The notes under the pieces were generated by a model. It was not told where the DNA came from. It did not search any database and saw nothing but the letters and a program-made list of their open reading frames with translations. A stretch of 8,095 bases of DNA, taken from the NCBI GenBank assembly GCA_022710085.1, contig JAKLHP010000032.1:1-8095 (forward strand), in the 5' to 3' direction. This DNA comes from Patescibacteria group bacterium. Lineage in GTDB: Bacteria > Patescibacteriota > Minisyncoccia > Moranbacterales > JAKLHP01. The position numbers were made by a program, and so were the translations under genes. Positions 1-5,532 of this stretch are shown here, one piece after another (the first letter of the stretch is position 1; each line of letters starts with the position of its first letter).

Positions 1-1069
1 CTTCCTGAGCATCTCCCAAAAGATCAATCGGATTTTCCACGGAAGATTCACCGGGAAGAAATTTTCGAAGCTCAGTTTTTGTTTCATTTGGAATTTCATC
101 CAGTCTCATTTCACTGCCTGCGAAAGCATCAGTAGTAAGAACTCCCGGACCCCCGGCATTAGTAATGGCAACTACGCTTGCATTTTGTGGAGCCTGGGTC
201 AGGGAAATTAATTTTATCAAGTTCAGAAATTCATCCAGGCTTTCTGCTGGAATTATTCCGGATTTCTTAAAAAGCGCCTGGATAACATCTTCGCTTCCGG
301 CCAAAGCTCCGGTATGGGAAGAGATGGCCTTCTTGGCTTTTTCGGTTTTTCCGGCTTTTAGAATGACCACTGGCTTATTTCTGGATAATTTTCCGGCCAG
401 TTCTTGAAATTTTTTCCCATCCTTAATGCCTTCAAGATACATTCCGATAACTTTTGTTTCCGGATCTTGGTTTAAATATTCAAAGAGATCACTTTCATCA
501 AGCTGCATCTTGTTTCCGACAGAAATAATATTGGAGAATCCCAATCCCTCGTTCTTGGAAATATCCAAAATGGCACTAATCAGAGCTCCGGATTGGGAAA
601 CGAAAGAGATATTCCCTGTTTTCGGAAGTCCTCCGGCAAAAGAAGCATTGAGTTTTATTTTGGGCATAATAAATCCCAGACAATTGGGTCCCAGGATATT
701 CAAGTTGTTTTCTTTGGCAGTTTCAATAAGCGCGTTCTCTCTTTCAGTTCCTTCTTCTCCAGTCTCCGAAAAACCTGCAGAAATTATCACGAAATTTTTT
801 ATTTTTTCCGAAGATTTTTTGATTACTTCCGGCACAAATTTGGCCGGAATAACGATTATTGCCAAATCCACCTCTTCTTCAATTTCAGAAAGTTCGTGGT
901 AACATTTTTTTCCTAAAAGTTCTTCGTGCTTCGGATTAACCAAAAAAACATTTCCCACATAGCCGAGATTTAAAATGTTTTCACAGATTGCATTTCCAAC
1001 TTTTCCCTTCTCATCTGTCGCGCCGACGATTGCAATTGATTTTGGATTAAAAAGTTTTTCGAGAGTCAT
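1..1069 (-). CDS. ADP-forming acyl-CoA synthetase (acetate--CoA ligase, ADP-forming), N-terminal part, truncated by window edge
   Basis: The reading frame is open from the ATG at 1069 to the window edge, giving 356 residues with no stop. Residues about 1-130 form a CoA-binding Rossmann domain: SIAIVGATDEKGKVGNA near the N-terminus, NPKH at 45-48 and LGPNCLGF at 126-133. Residues about 145-290 form the first succinyl-CoA-ligase-like flavodoxin domain, with SFVSQSGAL at 155-163 and SSHTGALAGS at 250-259. His252 of that motif matches the histidine phosphorylated in this family. A second ligase-like domain starts around NAGGPGV (304-310). The family makes ATP and a free acid from acyl-CoA, ADP and phosphate, typically the last energy-conserving step of acetate-forming fermentation. 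Whether the ATP-grasp (beta) half is fused or a separate gene lies outside the window. There is no clear Shine-Dalgarno; a -10 box lies five bases before the ATG. Family assignment is secure; the acyl substrate is not determined. Confidence 0.93.
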   Translation of the reverse strand, partial: MTLEKLFNPKSIAIVGATDEKGKVGNAICENILNLGYVGNVFLVNPKHEELLGKKCYHELSEIEEEVDLAIIVIPAKFVPEVIKKSSEKIKNFVIISAGFSETGEEGTERENALIETAKENNLNILGPNCLGFIMPKIKLNASFAGGLPKTGNISFVSQSGALISAILDISKNEGLGFSNIISVGNKMQLDESDLFEYLNQDPETKVIGMYLEGIKDGKKFQELAGKLSRNKPVVILKAGKTEKAKKAISSHTGALAGSEDVIQALFKKSGIIPAESLDEFLNLIKLISLTQAPQNASVVAITNAGGPGVLTTDAFAGSEMRLDEIPNETKTELRKFLPGESSVENPIDLLGDAQE

Positions 1070-1074
1070 ACCTA

Positions 1075-1103
1075 ATTATATAATATTTTCACTTAAATAA
1101 CAA
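1075..1103 (-). promoter_or_regulatory. sigma70-type promoter of the acyl-CoA synthetase gene, probably leaderless
   Basis: On the minus strand there is TTGTTA (1103-1098), a 17-bp spacer and a perfect TATAAT (1080-1075). The -10 box ends only five bases (TAGGT) before the ATG at 1069, so the expected transcription start falls on or next to the start codon. This would give a leaderless mRNA. Spacing and boxes are seen; the leaderless reading is inferred. Confidence 0.6.
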
Positions 1104-1120
1104 AATAACAGCAAATACAA

Positions 1121-1156
1121 AACACAAAAAAACATCCACATGCTAGCATGTGGATG
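1121..1156 (-). terminator. intrinsic terminator of dnaJ
   Basis: Positions 1133-1156 are a perfect 24-nt inverted repeat (CATCCACATG, CTAG, CATGTGGATG), giving a 10-bp stem with a 4-nt loop. On the minus strand it is followed by TTTTTTTGTGTT. It lies 22 bp after the dnaJ stop. The plus-strand side has no U-tract, so it works only for minus-strand transcription. Confidence 0.9.
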
Positions 1157-1178
1157 AAAATGACAACATAGACTTTTT

Positions 1179-2294
1179 TTATTCTGTTTTTCTCAGTTTC
1201 TCGATTATTTCTTTCTGTTCTCTATTTAAATTTTTCGGAATCTTTACGATAATTTTCACCAAATGATCGCCTTTTCCGCGCCTATCCAAAAATGGAACTC
1301 CCTCGTCTCGTATCTTGAAAACTTCTCCCGACTGGGTTCCGGACGGAATTTTCATTCTTATTTTTCCATTTATAGTGTCCACCATAATCTTGTCTCCTAA
1401 AACTGCCTGGGAGAAGGTTATGTATTCATTGGAAAGGATAGTGTTCCCCTCTCTTTTGAATTTAGGATGAGGAATCACCCGAATATTCAGATATAGATTT
1501 CCGCTGGGCGCTCCTTGCTCTCCGGCTTCTCCTTGGCCTTCCAAGGAAAGTGTCTGTCCGTCCTGGATTCCAGCCGGGATATCTACTTCGATGCCTTGCT
1601 CATCTTTTATCCTTCCGTCGCCCCCGCACTTTTTGCATTTTTCGGAATAAATTTCTCCGCTTCCTTTGCAAGTCGGACAAATTGAAACTTGGGAAAAACT
1701 TCCCAGAAAGCTTTGCATCGTCTGCTTAATTTGGCCGCTTCCTTTGCAAGTCGGACAAGTCTCCTTTCTGGTTCCTGGCTCTCCTCCGGTTCCGTGGCAT
1801 TTGTCGCAGACAACCCTTTTGTATAAATTGATATTTCTTTTGGTGCCTTGCACCATTTCTTCAAAAGTTATTTCTACGTCGACCTGAATATCTTTTCCCG
1901 CCTTTTTTCTACTTCTTTTTCTTCCTCCGAAAGCTCCGCCAAAAATATCAGAAAAAATATCTTCAAATCCGAATTCCTGAAAATCGAATCCTTCCTGACC
2001 CTGCTGTTGCCTGAATCCTTGAAATCCGGAAAAATCAAATCCGCCAAAACCCTGTCCTTGTCCGCCTTGAAAACCGCCTTGGTCAAAGGTTCTTCCAAAT
2101 TGGTCATATTGCTGGCGTTTGGCTTTGTCAGAGAGAATTTGATAGGCCTCGTTGATTTCTTTGAATTTCTTCTCATCCCCGCCTTGTTTGTCAGGATGAT
2201 GCTTGTGAGCTAATTTCCGGTAAGCTTTTTTAATCTCATCATCAGTTGCATCCTTTGAAACGCCAAGAGTTTCATAGTAGTTATTATTTGCCAT
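1179..2294 (-). CDS. dnaJ: Chaperone protein DnaJ (Hsp40), type I
   Basis: This 371-residue protein has the full type I DnaJ architecture and a usual length. The J domain covers residues about 5-68, with the HPD motif at 33-35 that stimulates DnaK ATPase activity. A Gly/Phe-rich linker covers about 69-125. A cysteine-rich zinc domain follows, with four CxxC pairs at C163/C166, C180/C183, C206/C209 and C220/C223, holding two zinc ions. Two beta-sandwich substrate-binding domains and a C-terminal helix (about 235-371) complete it. DnaJ delivers unfolded polypeptides to DnaK in the cytoplasm. No dnaK, grpE or hrcA lies beside it; the gene appears monocistronic, with its own promoter and terminator. 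The ATG at 2294 opens directly into the conserved J-domain start. A canonical Shine-Dalgarno is not evident: only GGCGGGA about nine bases upstream. No CIRCE heat-shock element is visible. Confidence 0.98.
   Translation of the reverse strand: MANNNYYETLGVSKDATDDEIKKAYRKLAHKHHPDKQGGDEKKFKEINEAYQILSDKAKRQQYDQFGRTFDQGGFQGGQGQGFGGFDFSGFQGFRQQQGQEGFDFQEFGFEDIFSDIFGGAFGGRKRSRKKAGKDIQVDVEITFEEMVQGTKRNINLYKRVVCDKCHGTGGEPGTRKETCPTCKGSGQIKQTMQSFLGSFSQVSICPTCKGSGEIYSEKCKKCGGDGRIKDEQGIEVDIPAGIQDGQTLSLEGQGEAGEQGAPSGNLYLNIRVIPHPKFKREGNTILSNEYITFSQAVLGDKIMVDTINGKIRMKIPSGTQSGEVFKIRDEGVPFLDRRGKGDHLVKIIVKIPKNLNREQKEIIEKLRKTE
1657..1758. repeat. 24-bp exact direct repeat inside the dnaJ zinc-finger region
   Basis: The same 24 bp occur at 1657-1680 and 1735-1758, offset by 78 bp (26 codons, in frame). 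On the coding strand both copies encode zinc motifs CPTCKGSG (repeats 2 and 3, around residues 180-187 and 206-213) with identical codons. Protein-level similarity is normal for DnaJ; base-level identity through the synonymous positions is not required by the protein. Confidence 0.85.
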
Positions 2295-2339
2295 CTTTGT
2301 AATCCCGCCGATTCCTCAAGGATTTATAAATTTGCGGGT

Positions 2340-2365
2340 TTCTTAATTGAAATATTCCTTAAGAA
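2340..2365. promoter_or_regulatory. possible operator or leader hairpin at the dnaJ transcription start
   Basis: TTCTTAA (2340-2346) and TTAAGAA (2359-2365) form a 7-bp inverted repeat with a 12-nt spacer. It begins at the edge of the -10 box and covers the expected start of the dnaJ mRNA. The position suits a repressor site, but the sequence is AT-rich and does not match CIRCE, so chance is possible. Confidence 0.25.
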
Positions 2366-2393
2366 TTATAGCAGATTATTTAAAAATTAGCAA
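2365..2393 (-). promoter_or_regulatory. dnaJ promoter (extended -10)
   Basis: The minus strand has TTGCTA (2393-2388), a 17-bp spacer and TATAAT (2370-2365) preceded by TGC, which is an extended -10 element. Transcription is expected to begin near 2358, giving a leader of about 64 nt before the dnaJ ATG. The -35 box lies inside the upstream gene's terminator hairpin. Confidence 0.7.
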
Positions 2394-2415
2394 TCAATGA
2401 CATTGACTGCTAATT
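2380..2415 (-). terminator. intrinsic terminator of the 355-residue membrane protein gene
   Basis: Positions 2385-2415 form a 31-nt inverted repeat: AATTAGCA, one base, TCAATG, a central base, and the mirrored arms. On the plus strand one pair is an A/C mismatch. In minus-strand RNA the same pair becomes a G-U wobble, so the stem is continuous only in that direction. A short U-run (2386-2382) follows. It lies 19 bp after the stop at 2435. Confidence 0.8.
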
Positions 2416-2434
2416 CAATATTTCGGGGTTTTTA

Positions 2435-3502
2435 TCATTCTATCATTTCGACTAACGCCGGGATCTTGTTGATGGTTATTACCTTAAATTTGACTAAAAT
2501 CCAAAAAACAAGCGTAGAAAAAAGCATCCATAAAATATTCAGAATCGATCCGAGAGATACGATGGTTAAAAATAAAATTATTACAAGTATGGCCTGAAGA
2601 AGCGAGGGGTTAGTTTTTTCGCTTATGTCAGGCCTGAGATAATCGGTAATTTTTCGATTGATTATCCCCTCGAAAACCTCAGACATTTTTTCTTCTCCGG
2701 TAAGTCCTTTTCCTATTAAGTTTTCAAGTTTCTTCCTGCTTTCTTCCAGAATGATCCTGTTATTCTCTTCCAATATCCGACTATTGGCGCTACTCAAATT
2801 ATCTCTCAGTTCATTTTTTATTTTTTCTTTCTGGTCATTGGGAATGTTATTTCCGATTTGGCTTAAAGAATTTTCAATCTGATCATTGGAGAGCGGCATT
2901 ATTCCACCTTCTTCCAACTGTTTTTTTTGGGACTTGACGATAAATTCATTAACCGTAATTTCTTCATTGGAAATTTTTTTATATTCAGGATTGATGATTG
3001 AAAGGATTTTCGAAGTCAGCATGCTGGAATAACGGTTGTTGGAAAATTTTGGAACCAATTTTTCAAATTCTTTGTCTTTGATACTGAAAAAATATTGACT
3101 GGCCAGTACAATGGCGAATGCCAGAATTATGAATTGTCTTCCAGTAGTCAGGGTTTTAACAGGGCTTATTTTGATGTTAAGTCCCATGTCCCTCTTGATC
3201 CGGTAAATTCCACTCAGGGCCAAGGATAGTCCCAAAAGGATGGGAATAAAATGCCAGGGATTGAGGACAAAAATAAAACTTAGGGAAAGGCAGAAAAAGG
3301 CCAGCGCATTAAGAGCGTCCCTTTCCTTTATTATAACTGTCGCCAGATAAAAAGATATGAAAAACAAAGTGAAAAAAATTATCGGCAAAATCCACTCGCT
3401 CGAATCCGGAGAGTTTATTTCTTCTTCCACTTTCTGCCAAGAGAGAAGGGAAAAAATTATCGAAAGTGCGATGAGGGAATATTTAAGTATCTTTCTGCGC
3501 AT
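2435..3502 (-). CDS. Unrecognised polytopic membrane protein with a central hydrophilic domain
   Basis: I do not recognise a family for this 355-residue protein. Hydrophobic segments are visible at about 7-22, 37-58, 66-80, 84-99, 123-139, 302-320 and 322-338, suggesting seven membrane helices. Between helices 5 and 6 (about 141-300) lies a 160-residue hydrophilic region rich in Glu, Lys, Asn and Gln. It looks largely helical, with a heptad-like stretch around 205-262. The basic N-terminus (MRRK) suggests a cytoplasmic start, which by alternation would put the central domain outside the cell; this topology is inferred. No catalytic motif is apparent. The ATG at 3502 has no Shine-Dalgarno, and an extended -10 lies six bases before it. 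The gene is monocistronic, with a clear terminator. Confidence 0.85.
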   Translation of the reverse strand: MRRKILKYSLIALSIIFSLLSWQKVEEEINSPDSSEWILPIIFFTLFFISFYLATVIIKERDALNALAFFCLSLSFIFVLNPWHFIPILLGLSLALSGIYRIKRDMGLNIKISPVKTLTTGRQFIILAFAIVLASQYFFSIKDKEFEKLVPKFSNNRYSSMLTSKILSIINPEYKKISNEEITVNEFIVKSQKKQLEEGGIMPLSNDQIENSLSQIGNNIPNDQKEKIKNELRDNLSSANSRILEENNRIILEESRKKLENLIGKGLTGEEKMSEVFEGIINRKITDYLRPDISEKTNPSLLQAILVIILFLTIVSLGSILNILWMLFSTLVFWILVKFKVITINKIPALVEMIE

Positions 3503-3508
3503 AGGTTA

Positions 3509-3517
3509 ATTTTATCA
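3509..3517 (-). promoter_or_regulatory. extended -10 promoter of the 355-residue membrane protein gene, probably leaderless
   Basis: The minus strand reads TGA-TAAAAT (3517-3509), an extended -10 one base from consensus. The -35 region is poor (TTTCTA at 3537-3532, 17-bp spacer). The -10 ends six bases (TAACCT) before the ATG at 3502, so the mRNA should start at or almost at the start codon. Confidence 0.5.
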
Positions 3518-3525
3518 GATTTTTC

Positions 3526-3568
3526 AAGAAATAGAAAAAGGCAGAAAAAAATTATTTTAACTGCCTTC
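3526..3568 (-). terminator. intrinsic terminator of the small-gene bicistron
   Basis: AAGGCAG (3538-3544) and CTGCCTT (3561-3567) pair over a 16-nt A/T-only spacer that can add a short inner A-U stem. On the minus strand the hairpin is followed by TTTCTATTTCTT. It begins directly after the stop codon at 3569. Confidence 0.75.
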
Positions 3569-3784
3569 TTACATTTTTTCGAAATTTTCGAAAAAGGAAA
3601 TTACTGCTTCCTTATTCTTAATTTCTGATGCTCCGAGCTTTTTCATAAAGAAGTCCCAGAGATCATTTTCCCTTACTATTCTTGCCAGTTTCTCAAGAGC
3701 TTCATGGTCGGGAAATAGCTCTCCCGAGATCTGGACCGCAAACTCAATCCTTCCTTCGATTCTCTTGTTCGGCACCTCTACCAT
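3569..3784 (-). CDS. Small hypothetical protein (71 residues), second gene of a bicistron
   Basis: I do not recognise this family. The start is placed at ATG 3784 because AAGGAG lies eight bases upstream; the same frame can be extended to a TTG at 3841, but that codon has no ribosome site and lies within an intercistronic hairpin. The 71-residue product is soluble and mixed-charge. It has a likely beta stretch near the N-terminus (RIEGRIEFAVQISG, about 8-21) followed by helices (ALEKLARIVREN, about 28-39, and a Phe-rich C-terminus FFENFEK). It has no membrane segment, signal peptide or cysteines. It lies 69 bp downstream of the 69-residue gene in the same direction, with no strong promoter between them, so the two are probably co-transcribed. 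Confidence 0.75.
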   Translation of the reverse strand: MVEVPNKRIEGRIEFAVQISGELFPDHEALEKLARIVRENDLWDFFMKKLGASEIKNKEAVISFFENFEKM

Positions 3785-3792
3785 GCTCTTCT

Positions 3793-3798
3793 CTCCTT
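3793..3798 (-). promoter_or_regulatory. ribosome binding site fixing the start of the 71-residue gene
   Basis: AAGGAG (3798-3793) within AGAAAGGAGAG sits eight bases before ATG 3784. It decides for the 71-residue product over a 90-residue one. Confidence 0.85.
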
Positions 3799-3817
3799 TC
3801 TGTATCTTACAATAAAT

Positions 3818-3854
3818 AATATGCTGATTCTCCGAACACAAAGATTAGCATATT
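3818..3854 (-). other. intercistronic hairpin between the two small genes
   Basis: AATATGCT (3818-3825) and AGCATATT (3847-3854) form an 8-bp stem, extendable by a few pairs around one mismatch and one bulge to a loop of about 10 nt. It starts within the stop codon of the 69-residue gene. The minus-strand 3' flank is ATTTATTG, not a U-tract. It therefore looks like a processing or stability element, or a weak partial terminator, rather than a full terminator. Confidence 0.55.
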
Positions 3855-4063
3855 TAAAGGGACAGCTTTTTCCAGATCCCCGGCCTTTTTTCTTGGATGA
3901 CCTGGAGGATCATCCCAAAACCTGAAAGATTTTTCTTGACATAATCCACCAGATCTTCTTCTCTTGTCCCATCGATCAGTTCGAGAGTTTTCTTTATTAC
4001 ATCCTCCGTTGTTTTTCCCATTTGGGCCAACCTGATGCTTGCCTCAAACCTTTCGTTGTCCAT
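3854..4063 (-). CDS. Small hypothetical protein (69 residues), first gene of a bicistron
   Basis: I do not recognise this family. The 69-residue product is soluble, with no signal peptide, membrane segment or cysteine. It appears almost fully helical: a first helix at about 3-15 (ERFEASIRLAQMG), then TTEDVIKKTLELIDG (18-32), a charged region REEDLVDYVKKN (34-45) and a hydrophobic segment GFGMILQVIQEK (48-59). The compact helical size would suit a protein-protein interaction module or regulator, but no motif supports a specific role. The ATG at 4063 is preceded by AAAGGAGG four bases away and by a consensus promoter, so strong expression is expected. It is followed by the 71-residue gene, probably on the same mRNA. 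The diguanylate cyclase gene lies upstream but has its own terminator. Confidence 0.85.
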   Translation of the reverse strand: MDNERFEASIRLAQMGKTTEDVIKKTLELIDGTREEDLVDYVKKNLSGFGMILQVIQEKRPGIWKKLSL

Positions 4064-4067
4064 AAAT

Positions 4068-4075
4068 CCTCCTTT
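4068..4075 (-). promoter_or_regulatory. strong ribosome binding site of the 69-residue gene
   Basis: AAAGGAGG (4075-4068) is a near-perfect Shine-Dalgarno, four bases before ATG 4063. The 14 bases from GGAGG through the first codons (4072-4059) are identical to those of the diguanylate cyclase start (5498-5485). Confidence 0.9.
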
Positions 4076-4106
4076 TTCAAAAAAAATATTTCAAAAATAA
4101 CTCATA

Positions 4107-4135
4107 ATTATATTCTTAAAATCCTTTTTTGTCAA
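4107..4135 (-). promoter_or_regulatory. full-consensus sigma70 promoter of the small-gene bicistron
   Basis: The minus strand has TTGACA (4135-4130), a 17-bp spacer and TATAAT (4112-4107). Both hexamers and the spacing are perfect consensus. Transcription should start near 4100, giving a leader of about 37 nt. Confidence 0.92.
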
Positions 4136-4160
4136 GCTCTCGGACACATTTTTTTTGTAA

Positions 4161-4208
4161 TTTATTTTAAAAGGCGTGCTCTCTTATGTTAAGAAAAAGC
4201 ACGCCTTT
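4161..4208 (-). terminator. intrinsic terminator of the diguanylate cyclase gene
   Basis: AAAGGCGTGCT (4170-4180) and AGCACGCCTTT (4198-4208) form an 11-bp stem. The 17-nt spacer can fold further (TCTTA/TAAGA). On the minus strand the stem runs into a short U-run and an AT-rich tail. It lies six bases after the stop at 4215. Confidence 0.88.
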
Positions 4209-4214
4209 CAGTGT

Positions 4215-5489
4215 TCAATTTTTTGGATCAGAACAAATCCGGAAGGAGTTTTTTCCTCCTTCTTTTGCTGCATACATCGCAGCGTCGGCCTTTATTCCCA
4301 ATGAATCAAGGTCGCATCCATGGTCAGGATATAGCGATACTCCAATGCTGGTTGTGACGAATATATTTTCACCATTTATGATAAATGGCTCGTTCATCTT
4401 TTCCAGCATCCTGGTTACTATCTTTTCTACTTCCCCTATTTTTCTTATTTCCGGAAGCAGAACCATGAATTCATCTCCTCCTATCCGGGCTAGAGTGTCA
4501 ACCTTGCGCAGGCAGTGCCCTATCCTGTTTGCTACTTCTTTAAGCAAAAGATCGCCAGCCTGATGACCGAAAGAGTCATTGATCCGTTTGAAATTATCAA
4601 GATCCAGCATAAAACATCCGAGGATATTTCCGGATCTAATCGAGGATTCTGAGGCCATCAAAAAACGATCCTGGAGCAATGTCCTATTAGGAAGGCCTGT
4701 TAAAGCATCATGGAGAGCTAGGTGACGGATCTTTTCTTCAGTTTCCTTTCTATCGGTTATGTCGAAGAGTATCCCCCTGATCCCGTTAATTTTTCCGTTC
4801 GAAGATATTGGAGTGGAGTTAACAATAGCGGGGAAAGTAGTACCATCCTTTCGGACACATTTATATTCCGTGTCGATTTTCTTGCCCATAAGGACAAGCT
4901 GGACGTTGTCGATGGCAGTTTCACTCTCTTCCAGCGATATGACTTGCAGGATATTGATTCCCCTGAAATTACCCTTCACCAAGACATCTTCTCTGTCGTA
5001 ACCGAAGACTTTTAATCCTTTCTCATTTACATAGGAGATGTTTCCCAGTCTGTCCGTCTCGAATATCGTAAGAGGAAGGGATTCAGAAAGCTCCCTGTAT
5101 TTTCCTTCACTTTCACGCAGTTCTTTCTCGTTTTTTTTTCTTTGGGAAATATCCCTGACAATTAACACATATTCATCGACAGATCCATTTTCGTTCATAC
5201 CTTGAGTAAGAGCCACTTCAACTGGAAATTCGGAGCCATTTTTCCTTCTCATGGTCCATTCGATAACAAAAGAGCCATTTTCTTCTGTTTCCGATTCTAT
5301 TTTTTCTCCGAATCCCTCGTATCTTCCCTCGGAAGTATGAAGAATGGATGCCGATTTTCCGACAAGCTCATTTTCTTCATACCCGAGCATTTCATACAAA
5401 GCATTGTTGCATAGAGTTATGACCCTATTTTCATTCATTACAAATATCCCGTCCATTGACCATTTAAATATCCTTTTATATATATCCAT
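4215..5489 (-). CDS. PAS-PAS-GGDEF diguanylate cyclase
   Basis: This 424-residue soluble protein makes cyclic di-GMP from two GTP. Two PAS sensor domains are visible, at about 1-115 (ending VRDISQRKK) and about 128-250 (ending LFDITDRKE). The GGDEF domain follows at about 255-420, opening with HDALTGLPNR. The active-site motif GGDEF is intact at 337-341, the metal-binding Asp is in LDLDNFK (D296), and the product-inhibition I-site RxxD is present (RKVD, 328-331) at the canonical five-residue distance. It should thus be an active, feedback-inhibited cyclase. There is no transmembrane segment, response-regulator receiver or EAL domain. The start is set at ATG 5489, which has GGAGG four bases upstream. 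A 448-residue version from ATG 5561 is rejected because that codon lies inside the -35 box. The gene is monocistronic. The signal sensed is unknown. Confidence 0.95.
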   Translation of the reverse strand: MDIYKRIFKWSMDGIFVMNENRVITLCNNALYEMLGYEENELVGKSASILHTSEGRYEGFGEKIESETEENGSFVIEWTMRRKNGSEFPVEVALTQGMNENGSVDEYVLIVRDISQRKKNEKELRESEGKYRELSESLPLTIFETDRLGNISYVNEKGLKVFGYDREDVLVKGNFRGINILQVISLEESETAIDNVQLVLMGKKIDTEYKCVRKDGTTFPAIVNSTPISSNGKINGIRGILFDITDRKETEEKIRHLALHDALTGLPNRTLLQDRFLMASESSIRSGNILGCFMLDLDNFKRINDSFGHQAGDLLLKEVANRIGHCLRKVDTLARIGGDEFMVLLPEIRKIGEVEKIVTRMLEKMNEPFIINGENIFVTTSIGVSLYPDHGCDLDSLGIKADAAMYAAKEGGKNSFRICSDPKN

Positions 5490-5493
5490 AAAT

Positions 5494-5498
5494 CCTCC
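5494..5498 (-). promoter_or_regulatory. ribosome binding site fixing the diguanylate cyclase start
   Basis: GGAGG (5498-5494) lies four bases before ATG 5489. With the promoter at 5561-5533 it excludes the upstream ATG at 5561. Confidence 0.88.
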
Positions 5499-5532
5499 AA
5501 TTTTTGATCCAAATTTTTTAAAAGAACTTACA

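Noticed and set aside
426..902. Plus-strand open frame opposite the acyl-CoA synthetase (also 165-407 and 593-916)
   Set aside because: These are antisense shadows of a clear conserved gene; their translations have low-complexity Ser/Phe-rich composition and no ribosome sites.
1848..2213. Open frames on both strands within dnaJ
   Set aside because: They overlap the conserved DnaJ reading frame completely and have no independent start signals.
3575..3595. 21-nt odd palindrome TTTTTCGAAA-T-TTTCGAAAAA at the end of the 71-residue gene
   Set aside because: It is low-complexity and explained by the repeated Phe-Glu codons (FFENFEK); the real terminator is the adjacent AAGGCAG/CTGCCTT hairpin.
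4372..4388. 17-nt odd palindrome CCATTTAT-G-ATAAATGG in the GGDEF coding region
   Set aside because: Short, AT-rich arms inside a conserved coding sequence; plausible by chance.
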